In this document: positions 17,006 through 24,706 of the stretch, piece by piece
Position numbering within the stretch: position 1 is the first letter of the stretch
Layout: the number at the start of each line of letters is the position of its first letter
Origin: Aquincola tertiaricarbonis
Lineage (GTDB): Bacteria > Pseudomonadota > Gammaproteobacteria > Burkholderiales > Burkholderiaceae_C
Length of the DNA: 64,000 nucleotides
Direction of reading: 5' to 3'
Assembly: GCF_000969605.1 (NCBI RefSeq)
Contig: NZ_KQ033892.1
Location: 62,001-126,000, forward strand
Made by a program: the position numbers and the translations under genes
The notes under the pieces: generated by a model
Database searches by the model: none
Seen by the model: only the letters and a program-made list of their open reading frames with translations
Told to the model about the DNA's origin: nothing

Positions 17006-17810
17006 CGGCATGCTCCGCACCCAGGTAGGCGTCGATCACCGCCGTGTTGTTGCGGATCTCGGCCGGGGTGCCCTCGGCGATCTTCTCGCCGTAGTTCAGC
17101 ACCATGATCTTGTCGGCCAGGCTCATGATCATGTTCATCTTGTGTTCGATCAGGCACACGGTGATGCCATGCCGCACGAACTTGCGGATCAGCTCGGCCA
17201 GGCCCAGCGTCTCGTCGGGGTTCACGCCGCCAGCGGGCTCGTCCAGCAGCACCAGCTTGGGGTCGGTGGCCAGCGCCAGCGCGAAGGCCACGCGCTTGCG
17301 TTCCTCCTGCGTGATGTCGCCGGCCATGCGGTGGCCGATGTGCGACAGGCCCACGAAATCCAGCGCGTCACGCGCCTTCTCGCGGCAGAGCTTCTCCTCC
17401 TGCTTCAACCGCTGGGTGCCCACGATCACGTCCCACAGGTTGGCGCGGGTGCGCAGCCGGTGACCCACGATCAGGTTGTCCAGCACCGTGGCCATGTCGA
17501 ACAGCGCGGTGGTCTGGAAGGTGCGCGACACGCCCAGCTGCGCCACCTGGTCGGTGCGCATCTGCGTGACGTCGGTGCCATCGAACAGGATCTGCCCGCT
17601 GGTCGGCTTGTGCACGCCGCTGATGAGGTTGAAGAAGGTCGTCTTGCCGGCGCCGTTGGGGCCGATGATGGCGTTGATCTTGCCGCGCTCCACCGTCGTG
17701 CTCACGTCGTTGACGGCCACCAGGCCGCCGAAGCGCTTGGTGAGGTTGCGGATCTCGAGGCAACCGCTGGCGGCGGCCGGGCTGTGAGGCATGGTGCGTT
17801 GCTCAGGCAT
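16998..17810 (-). CDS. livG: Branched-chain-type ABC transporter ATPase LivG
   Basis: This 270-residue LivG-type ATPase has Walker A (IGPNGAGKTTFF), Q-loop region SRTFQTTALF, Walker B (LVLLDEPAGGVNPDE) and the switch histidine in CLIEHKMNMIM. The ABC signature is unusual. Where LivG proteins normally read close to LSYGQQRRLEIA, this one reads ITQEERKRVAFALA, lacking the glycine-glutamine pair. It could work with a modified signature because the partner LivF site is canonical. The start at 17810 overlaps the livM stop; 17792 is an alternative. Confidence 0.88.
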   Translation of the reverse strand: MPEQRTMPHSPAAASGCLEIRNLTKRFGGLVAVNDVSTTVERGKINAIIGPNGAGKTTFFNLISGVHKPTSGQILFDGTDVTQMRTDQVAQLGVSRTFQTTALFDMATVLDNLIVGHRLRTRANLWDVIVGTQRLKQEEKLCREKARDALDFVGLSHIGHRMAGDITQEERKRVAFALALATDPKLVLLDEPAGGVNPDETLGLAELIRKFVRHGITVCLIEHKMNMIMSLADKIMVLNYGEKIAEGTPAEIRNNTAVIDAYLGAEHADV

Positions 17811-18831
17811 GGCGCTGGCCTCCGGCGCTGACGTTGGGAACAGCGCGCAGGCCTTCCGCCTTGCGCGCGGCGGCGGCGGCCGGCTCCGCTGCCTGCGATG
17901 CCTTGCGTGCCCGCCAGCCCAGCCAGCTGCCCACGATGCCGTGCGGCACGAAGATCACCAGCAGGATCAGGATGGGCCCGAACACCAGGAAGCGGTACTC
18001 CTGCAGGAACTGCAGGTACTGCGTGATCCACGGCACCGAGATGCTGCCGAGCAGCGGCCCCAGCAGCGTGCCCAGGCCGCCCACCAGCATGTACATCGTC
18101 ATGTCGAAGGTGTGTTCCACCGCAGCCACGCCGGGGCCCAGGAAGCGCACGAAACCCGCATACAGGCCACCGGCCACGCCGGCATAGAACACCGACAGCA
18201 CGAAGGCCAGCAGCTTGGTGCGCATCAACCGGATGCCCAGCGCCTCGGCCAGCTCGTCGCTGTTGCGGATGGCCATGAAGCTGCGGCCCAGCAGCGAATT
18301 GACGATGCGCCGCATCACCCAGATGCCCAGCACCAGGAAGAAGAACACCAGGTAGTACAGCGTGCGCGGCGTGTCGAACACCAGCGGGCCGATGGGCGAC
18401 GGGCCGGGGATGCCGATGATGCCCACGGTGCCGTGGGTCAGGCTCTCCCACTTCTCGATCACCAGGAACATGATGTAGCCCACGCACAGCGTGAAGATCG
18501 AGAAGTAGTGGCCCTTCAGCCGCAGCGACACCGCGCCCACCGCCACGCCCAGCGCCGCGGTGACGAAGCCCGACAGCGCGAAGGCGATCCAGAACGGCAC
18601 CTGGTGGTCCACGGTGAGGATGCCCACCGTGTACGCACCCACGGCCATGAAGCCGCTGTGCGCCAGGTTGAACTGGCCGGTGTAGCCGGTGATGAGGTTC
18701 AGGCCGATGGTGGCGATGGCGTAGATGTAGGCCGTGGACATCACCGTGAGGTGGTAGTCGTTGCCCGCCATCAGCGGGAAGGCCAGGCCCAGCAGGAAGA
18801 GGGCGAGCCAGCCCAACGTTGCCTTGTTCAT
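17803..18831 (-). CDS. livM: Branched-chain-type ABC transporter permease LivM
   Basis: This 342-residue LivM permease has about nine to ten hydrophobic segments and the typical sequences GLNLITGYTGQFNLAHSGFMAVGAY and the cytoplasmic loop SFMAIRNSDELAEALGI. The C-terminal tail of about 40 residues (RKASQAAEPAAAAARKAEG) is alanine- and lysine-rich and probably cytosolic. The start overlaps the livH stop as TGATG, and its own stop overlaps livG. It forms the membrane channel with LivH. Confidence 0.88.
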   Translation of the reverse strand: MNKATLGWLALFLLGLAFPLMAGNDYHLTVMSTAYIYAIATIGLNLITGYTGQFNLAHSGFMAVGAYTVGILTVDHQVPFWIAFALSGFVTAALGVAVGAVSLRLKGHYFSIFTLCVGYIMFLVIEKWESLTHGTVGIIGIPGPSPIGPLVFDTPRTLYYLVFFFLVLGIWVMRRIVNSLLGRSFMAIRNSDELAEALGIRLMRTKLLAFVLSVFYAGVAGGLYAGFVRFLGPGVAAVEHTFDMTMYMLVGGLGTLLGPLLGSISVPWITQYLQFLQEYRFLVFGPILILLVIFVPHGIVGSWLGWRARKASQAAEPAAAAARKAEGLRAVPNVSAGGQRHA

Positions 18832-19694
18832 CAATGGGCTCCCTTCGCAAAGAGGCCCTGGGGACGGAACGACAGGATCAGCACCAGCAGCGCGAACGCG
18901 ATGATGTCCTTGTAGTCCGTCGAGATGTAGAAGGCCCCGAAGCTCTCGGCGAAGCCGATGATCAGCCCGCCGAGGATGGCGCCCGGCACGCTGCCCATGC
19001 CGCCCAGGATGATGATGACGAAGGCCTTGGTGATCACCAGGTGGCCCATCGCCGGGTACACCAGGTTGATCGGCGCATACAGCGTGGCGGCCACCGCCGC
19101 CAGCACGCCGCTGATGGCGAAGGTCATCATCGCCACGCGGTTGGCATCGATGCCCACCAGCGAGGCGCCGTCGCGGTTCTGCGCCATCGCCACGATGGTG
19201 GAGCCGGTGACGGTGCGGCGCAGGAAGAGCTGCAGCAGCACCATCAGCGCAAAGGCCGAGGCGATGATGAGCAGCCGCTGCACCGGCGCGGTGACGCCGG
19301 CGAAATCGATGATGCCGGTGTAGGGCGTCTGCATGCGATGGAAGTCCGCGCCCCAGATGGCCTGTGCACCGGCCTCCAGGAACAGCAGCATGCCGATGGC
19401 CGCGATCATCGGATGCAGGCCCGAGGCATGGCGCAGCGGATGGAACACCAGCCGCTCGGCCACCGTGGCCAGCGCCGCCACGGCCACCGCCGAGCCGGCC
19501 ATCGCGATCCAGTAGTTGGCGCCGTACTTCGACATCAGGTGGAAGCTGATGAAGGCCCCCGCCATGTAGAACGCGCCGTGCGCGAAATTGGGCACGTGCA
19601 GGATGCCGTACACCAGCGTGAGGCCGAGCGCCACGAGGCTGTAGATGCCACCGAGCGTGAGGCCGTTGAGCACTTGCTGAAGGAAGAGATCCAC
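18831..19694 (-). CDS. livH: Branched-chain-type ABC transporter permease LivH
   Basis: This 287-residue LivH permease begins DLFLQQVLNGLTLGGIYSLVALGLTLVYGIL and includes the conserved SMAQNRDGASLVGID-type loop and IIILGGMGSVPGAILGG. It is the first gene of the operon. The start is a GTG at 19694, because no ATG gives a plausible N-terminus and the conserved sequence starts immediately. No strong Shine-Dalgarno is visible. The promoter must lie in the 234-bp divergent gap shared with ghrA. Confidence 0.87.
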   Translation of the reverse strand: MDLFLQQVLNGLTLGGIYSLVALGLTLVYGILHVPNFAHGAFYMAGAFISFHLMSKYGANYWIAMAGSAVAVAALATVAERLVFHPLRHASGLHPMIAAIGMLLFLEAGAQAIWGADFHRMQTPYTGIIDFAGVTAPVQRLLIIASAFALMVLLQLFLRRTVTGSTIVAMAQNRDGASLVGIDANRVAMMTFAISGVLAAVAATLYAPINLVYPAMGHLVITKAFVIIILGGMGSVPGAILGGLIIGFAESFGAFYISTDYKDIIAFALLVLILSFRPQGLFAKGAH

Positions 19695-19870
19695 GGGCGG
19701 ACTGCTTTGCGTTGAAGGCCAGGGCCACGATGGTGGCAAGCCGCTTCCGCAACCGTCAACCGAAAGCACGGTATGCGTTTCGCCATATGCAATAACTCGG
19801 GCAAACACCGACCCGCACGGGGCTGACCCCCGGGAGAGCCCTGATACGCTGCTGTCGCCGAGGTGGCAGG

Positions 19871-19896
19871 CCGACTCGGGTACAGCCCTGAGTCGG
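19871..19896. promoter_or_regulatory. Inverted repeat in the livH-ghrA divergent gap
   Basis: CCGACTC (19871-19877) and GAGTCGG (19890-19896) form perfect arms, extended inward by GGG/CCC with one bulged base. The repeat is followed by CCGCTGTTTAGAATTTT and then the ghrA start at 19929, so it may be an operator upstream of a -10-like TAGAAT (19905-19910) or a hairpin in the leader. The 234-bp gap (19695-19928) otherwise shows no gene. Confidence 0.4.
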
Positions 19897-19928
19897 CCGC
19901 TGTTTAGAATTTTGGGAATGGGAGTTTC

Positions 19929-20858
19929 ATGGGCATCCTGCTGTTGTCTTCGCCGCTGCCCGCGGCCCCTTTTGCCGATGCGCTGCGTGCCGCGGCGCCC
20001 GACGTGCCGGTGTGGACCAGCCTGGACGAGGCCCCGCCCGACGAGGTGGAGATCGTGATGGCCTGGCGGCTGCAGCCCGGCGTGCTGCCGCGGTTGCCCA
20101 ACCTGCGCGCGCTGTGTTCATTGGCCGCCGGCGTGGACAAGCTGGTGGGCGTGCCGGACCTGCCGCCCACGCTGCCGGTCACCCGCGTGGTGGACCCGAT
20201 GCAGGGCGTGCAGATCGCGCAGTACGTGCTGGCCGGCGCCCTCACCTTCACCCGCGACCTGAGGCGTTATGCCGACCAGCAGGCGCGCGGCATATGGGAG
20301 CGCCACCCGGTGCGGCCGGTGCAGCAATGCCGCGTCGGCCTGCTGGGCCTGGGGGCGGTGGGCCAGGCCATTGCCCGCGCCTTCGCGCCGCTGGCCTATC
20401 CGGTGGCCGGCTGGTCGCGCCGCCCGCGCGAGCTGCCGGGCATCCAGTGCTTTGCGGGGGATGGGGCGCTGCCGCAGCTGCTGGGGCAGAGCGACATCCT
20501 GGTGTGCGCGCTGCCGCTCACCGCCGGGACCCGCGGGCTGCTGAACCGTGAGCGGCTGTCGCTGCTGCCGCGCGGCGCCATCGTGGTGAACGTGGGCCGC
20601 GGCGAGCAGATGGTGGAGCCCGACCTGAAGGCATTGCTGGACGAAGGCCACCTGGCCGGCGCGGTGATGGACGTGTTCGACCGCGAACCGCCGCGCCCCG
20701 ACGACTGGACCTGGACCCATCCGAAGGTGCTGGCCACGCCGCACATCGCGGCGCAGGCCTCGTTCGACACCGTGGCCGCGCAATGCGTGGACACCCTGCG
20801 CCGCCTGCGCGCCGGCCAGCCGCCGCAGTGGCTGGTGGACCGCAGCGCCGGCTACTGA
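19929..20858 (+). CDS. ghrA: Glyoxylate/hydroxypyruvate reductase A-like dehydrogenase
   Basis: This 309-residue D-2-hydroxyacid dehydrogenase has a Rossmann motif (VGLLGLGAVGQAIARAF) and catalytic residues visible as Arg in VNVGRGEQM, Glu in FDREPP and His in TPHIAAQ. Length and sequence resemble GhrA, which reduces glyoxylate and hydroxypyruvate with NADPH. The stop overlaps the start of a CoA ligase (TGATG), so the two are coupled, and the physiological 2-oxo acid may belong to that pathway instead. Confidence 0.85.
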   Translation: MGILLLSSPLPAAPFADALRAAAPDVPVWTSLDEAPPDEVEIVMAWRLQPGVLPRLPNLRALCSLAAGVDKLVGVPDLPPTLPVTRVVDPMQGVQIAQYVLAGALTFTRDLRRYADQQARGIWERHPVRPVQQCRVGLLGLGAVGQAIARAFAPLAYPVAGWSRRPRELPGIQCFAGDGALPQLLGQSDILVCALPLTAGTRGLLNRERLSLLPRGAIVVNVGRGEQMVEPDLKALLDEGHLAGAVMDVFDREPPRPDDWTWTHPKVLATPHIAAQASFDTVAAQCVDTLRRLRAGQPPQWLVDRSAGY

Positions 20859-22438
20859 TGAACCCGACGGAGCCGCCGATGACCGCCGCCACCTCTCCTT
20901 TCGAAGCCGACTTCGACCTCATCACCGAGCAGATCCGCCGCCATGCGCAAGCCGCGCCGCAGCGCCGCGCGCTGGTGGACCCGCAGCACACGCTGGGCTA
21001 TGGCGAGCTGGATGCGTTGATGGACCGCGTGGCCGCCAGCCTGCAGCGCGACGGCCTGCGGTCGGGCGATGCCATCGGCATCTGCGCCGCCTCGTCCACC
21101 CTGTATGCCGCGGTGTTCCTCGGCGCGCTGCGCGCCGGCGTGGTGGTGGCGCCGCTGGCCCCGGGCGTGCTGCCGGCGGCCTTCGCCAACATGCTGCGGG
21201 ACGCAGGCGCGAAGCGGCTGTTCGTCGACGCCAGCGTCGCGGCCACCACGGGCCCGCTGGCCGACGACGGCGGCGTGCCGCGCATCGCGCTCGATGGCAG
21301 CGAGGCAGGGCAAGCCCTGCAGTCCTGGCTGGCGCCCGAAGGTGCCCGGCCGCAGCCGGTGTCACCCGAGCCGGCCTGGCCCTTCAACATCATCTATTCG
21401 TCGGGCACCACCGGCGAGCCCAAGGGCATCGTGCAGGGCCACGGCATGCGCTGGTCGCATGTGAAGCGCGGCCGGAACTACGGCTATGGTGAAGACACGG
21501 TGGCGCTGCTGTCCACGCCGCTGTACTCCAACACCACGCTGGTGGTGTTCTTCCCGTCGCTGGCCTGGGGCGGCACGGTGGTCCTGATGCCGAAGTTCGA
21601 TGCGGTGCGCTACCTGCAGATCGCCGAGACCGAACGCATGACGCACACGATGCTGGTGCCGGTGCAGTACCAGCGGCTGATGGCGCGGCCCGACTTCGAC
21701 CGCCACGACCTGTCGGCCACGCGGGTGAAGTTCAGCACCAGCGCGCCCTTCAACGCGGCGCTCAAGGCCGATGTGCTGAAGCGCTGGCCCGGCGGCCTGG
21801 TGGAGTTCTACGGCATGACCGAAGGCGGCGGCACCTGCATCCTGGAGGCGCATGCCCACCCCACCAAGCTGCACACCGTGGGCCGGCCGTCGGAAGGCCA
21901 CGACATCCGCGTGATCGACGAGGCCGGCCGCACGCTGCCGGTGGGCGAGGCCGGCGAGGTGGTGGGCCACTCGCCCGGCATGATGACCGGCTACCACAAC
22001 CGCCCCGAGCAGACCCGCGCGGTGGAGTGGTTCGACGAGACCGGCAAGCGCTTCATCCGCACCGGCGACGTCGGCCGCTTCGACGAGGACGGCTTCCTCA
22101 CGCTGGTGGACCGCAAGAAGGACATGATCATCAGCGGCGGCTTCAACCTCTACCCCAGCGACCTGGAAGCGGTGCTGCGCGAGCATCCGGCGGTGGCCGA
22201 GGCCTCGGTGATCGGCGTGCCCTCCGAGCAGTGGGGCGAGACGCCGGTGGCCTACGTGGTGCTGCGCGAAGGCCAGGACCTGGCCGCCGATGCGCTGCGC
22301 GAGTGGGTGAACGAGCGCGTGGGCAAGACCCAGCGCCTGAGCGACCTGCGCCTGGTTGGCGAGCTGCCGCGCAGCGCCATCGGCAAGGTGCTCAAGCGCG
22401 AGCTGCGCGACCTCTACGTGGCCAGGCCCGCCGGCTGA
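20858..22438 (+). CDS. AMP-dependent acyl-CoA ligase
   Basis: This ANL-family ligase of about 526 residues has YSSGTTGEPKG, FYGMTEGGG, TGDVGRFDEDGFLTLVDRKKDMIISGGFNLYPSDLE and the C-terminal catalytic lysine in PRSAIGKVLKREL. The overall pattern resembles medium-chain, benzoate-type or feruloyl-type ligases; the acid is unknown. The ATG at 20858 overlaps the ghrA stop, although the conserved fold only starts near FEADFDLITEQI, so an ATG at 20879 is an alternative. The 3' end overlaps the convergent TetR gene by 25 bp. Confidence 0.85.
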   Translation: MNPTEPPMTAATSPFEADFDLITEQIRRHAQAAPQRRALVDPQHTLGYGELDALMDRVAASLQRDGLRSGDAIGICAASSTLYAAVFLGALRAGVVVAPLAPGVLPAAFANMLRDAGAKRLFVDASVAATTGPLADDGGVPRIALDGSEAGQALQSWLAPEGARPQPVSPEPAWPFNIIYSSGTTGEPKGIVQGHGMRWSHVKRGRNYGYGEDTVALLSTPLYSNTTLVVFFPSLAWGGTVVLMPKFDAVRYLQIAETERMTHTMLVPVQYQRLMARPDFDRHDLSATRVKFSTSAPFNAALKADVLKRWPGGLVEFYGMTEGGGTCILEAHAHPTKLHTVGRPSEGHDIRVIDEAGRTLPVGEAGEVVGHSPGMMTGYHNRPEQTRAVEWFDETGKRFIRTGDVGRFDEDGFLTLVDRKKDMIISGGFNLYPSDLEAVLREHPAVAEASVIGVPSEQWGETPVAYVVLREGQDLAADALREWVNERVGKTQRLSDLRLVGELPRSAIGKVLKRELRDLYVARPAG

Positions 22439-23745
22439 TCCTCCGGCCGGTCCTCCTCCTGCTGCACCGCCGGCGACGCCGGCACCAGCAGGCCGAGGAA
22501 CAGCGGCCGCGCATACAGCTCGGCCACCGTGGCTTCGCGGGCGTCGTGCACCCAGCGGCGCAGCTCGGCGGTGGCATTGATGCCGCCGATGAGCACCTGC
22601 GCGGCCATCTGGGTGTCCAGCGGCCGCACCGATCCGTCCACCACGCCTTCCACCAGCAAACCGGCCATGCGCTGCGTCAGCCGGTGCAGCGTGGTGCGCA
22701 CCGTGTCGCGATGCGCCTGGTCGGGCAGCGCGCTGGTGGCCGAAGCGCGCAGCAGCGGCCCTTCGGCCGACAGCTGGAAGCGCACCAGCGACCGGCCCGC
22801 CGCCGCGGCCCGCACACCGCCGCTGCCGGGCGCCTGCTCGGCCTGCTGCAGCGCGCGGCGCAGCACCGAGAAGCTGCGCTCGAAGCATTCGGTGATCAGG
22901 TCTTCCTTGTTGTCATGGTGGTGGTAGAACGAGCCCTTGGTGACGTTGAGCCGGGCCGAGATCTTGTCCACCGAGGCACCGCGGTAGCCCTGCTCGTTGA
23001 CCAGCGCGGTGGCCGCGCGCAGGAAGGCATCGGCCGCATCGTCGGAGCTGTCCACCAGCCGCCAGCCTTCCTCCGGCGCGGGGGCGGCCGCAGCCGGCGC
23101 AGGCCAGGCGCCCGGCGCCATCACGCCATGCAGCAGCACCTCGGCCGCCTGCGCGGCCATGCGGCCGTAGTGCGCCGGCTCGTACTGCCACAGCCACACC
23201 CGCAGCCATAGCGCGGCCGACAGCAGCGCATGGCCGCGCGCATTCAGCTCGCGGCGGCCGATGCCGGCGGTCTCGGGGCCCTTGAGCAGCGCCCGCACCT
23301 GTCTATACATGTCGGTGTAGCGCCGCCAGGCTTCCTCTGCCTGCGGGCTGGGCAGCGCCAGCAGGTCGTTGAACTGCATCACCGCCGGCTGCTCGCCGCG
23401 TTCCACCGCGGCCAGCGCCTCCGCATGGCCGCGCATGTAGCAGCGCACCCGGCTGGCCACGTCGGGCTGGGCAGCGGCATCGGCCACGATGGCGTCGTGC
23501 AGGTCCAGCGCGCGCAGCACGCAGGCGATGGCCAGGTCTTCCTTCTTGCGGTAGTAGTAGGTGACGCTGTTGGTCACCAGGCCCACGCGGCCGGCGATGT
23601 CGGCCAGCGTGGCGCCCTTGACGCCGCGTTCGTTGAACACCGCCACCGCCGCCTGCAGCAGGGCTTCGCGCTTTTCCTGGAAACGCAGCGTCTGGGCGGC
23701 GGTGGCGGCCGGTGCGGCGCGTTGCGACAGCGAGGGGGAGCTCAT
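22414..23745 (-). CDS. TetR-family regulator with two tandem HTH domains
   Basis: This 443-residue protein contains two complete TetR modules. The first N-terminal HTH is at about residues 28-75 (AAVAVFNERGVKGATLADIAGRVGLVTNSVTYYYRKKEDL) and the second at about 245-290 (AATALVNEQGYRGASVDKISARLNVTKGSFYHHHDNKEDL), each followed by a helical ligand-binding region. One chain therefore mimics a TetR dimer. It lies beside a CoA ligase and is divergent from an SDR gene, so control of acyl-CoA metabolism is likely. Confidence 0.85.
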   Translation of the reverse strand: MSSPSLSQRAAPAATAAQTLRFQEKREALLQAAVAVFNERGVKGATLADIAGRVGLVTNSVTYYYRKKEDLAIACVLRALDLHDAIVADAAAQPDVASRVRCYMRGHAEALAAVERGEQPAVMQFNDLLALPSPQAEEAWRRYTDMYRQVRALLKGPETAGIGRRELNARGHALLSAALWLRVWLWQYEPAHYGRMAAQAAEVLLHGVMAPGAWPAPAAAAPAPEEGWRLVDSSDDAADAFLRAATALVNEQGYRGASVDKISARLNVTKGSFYHHHDNKEDLITECFERSFSVLRRALQQAEQAPGSGGVRAAAAGRSLVRFQLSAEGPLLRASATSALPDQAHRDTVRTTLHRLTQRMAGLLVEGVVDGSVRPLDTQMAAQVLIGGINATAELRRWVHDAREATVAELYARPLFLGLLVPASPAVQQEEDRPEDQPAGLAT

Positions 23746-23941
23746 CAGGTGCGGGGCGGCGGGCAGGTGCGGGGTGCGCGGATGATACGGCCGGCCATGG
23801 CGCCGGCCTGGCTCGCAGCATCCTGCTTTTCGAAGAAGAAGTACGTCGGCATTTCCCCTTAGCGTTGTTGCGGATGCAGCGCTTCAGAAGCCCTGGTACG
23901 GTAGCCGCATCGACACCAACCGCCCCTGGGAGGGCCTGCCC

Positions 23942-24706
23942 ATGTCTCTGTTCTCACTCGAAGGCCAGGTGGCCGTCATCACCGGATCGTCGCGCGGCAT
24001 CGGCAAGGCCATTGCCGAGCGCATGGCCGAGCAAGGCGCGCGGGTGGTGATCTCCTCCCGCAAGGCCGAGCCCTGCAACGAGGTGGCCGCGGCCATCAAT
24101 GCGCGCCATGGCGCGGGCCGGGCCATCGCCATCCCGGCCAACATCTCCTCCAAGCAGGAGCTGCAGCACCTGGCGGAGGAAACCGTGCGCCAGCTGGGCC
24201 CGATCACCACGCTGGTGTGCAACGCGGCCAGCAATCCCTACTACGGCCCGCTGGCCGGGATCGAGGACGACCAGTTCCGCAAGATCCTCGAGAACAACGT
24301 GATCGCCAACCACTGGCTGATCAACTTCGTGGCGCCGTCGATGATCGAGCGCCAGCAGGGCTCCATCGTCATCGTCTCCAGCATCGGCGGGCTGCGCGGC
24401 TCGCCGGTGATCGGGGCCTACAACATCTCCAAGGCGGCGGACTTCCAGCTGGCGCGCAACCTGGCGGTGGAATACGGACCGCACAACGTGCGGGTGAACT
24501 GCATTGCGCCGGGCCTGATCCGCACCGACTTCGCCCGCGCGCTGTGGGAGGACGAGGCCATGCTCAAGCAGCGCATGTCCACCACGCCGCTGCGCCGCAT
24601 CGGCGAGGCCGACGAGATTGCCGGCGCCGCGGTGTTCCTGGCCTCACCGGCCAGCAGCTACATGACCGGCCAGAGCATCGTGGTCGACGGCGGCGTGACG
24701 ATCTGA
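23942..24706 (+). CDS. Short-chain dehydrogenase/reductase
   Basis: This classical SDR of 254 residues has the cofactor motif TGSSRGIGKAIAE, NAAS (NAG-like), catalytic Ser in IVSSIGG and YNISK in place of the usual YxxxK (Tyr-Asn-Ile-Ser-Lys). The C-terminus is SYMTGQSIVVDGGVTI. The arginine and serine after the glycine motif are compatible with NADP(H). It is divergent from the tandem TetR gene across 196 bp and is probably under its control. The substrate is unknown. Confidence 0.87.
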   Translation: MSLFSLEGQVAVITGSSRGIGKAIAERMAEQGARVVISSRKAEPCNEVAAAINARHGAGRAIAIPANISSKQELQHLAEETVRQLGPITTLVCNAASNPYYGPLAGIEDDQFRKILENNVIANHWLINFVAPSMIERQQGSIVIVSSIGGLRGSPVIGAYNISKAADFQLARNLAVEYGPHNVRVNCIAPGLIRTDFARALWEDEAMLKQRMSTTPLRRIGEADEIAGAAVFLASPASSYMTGQSIVVDGGVTI

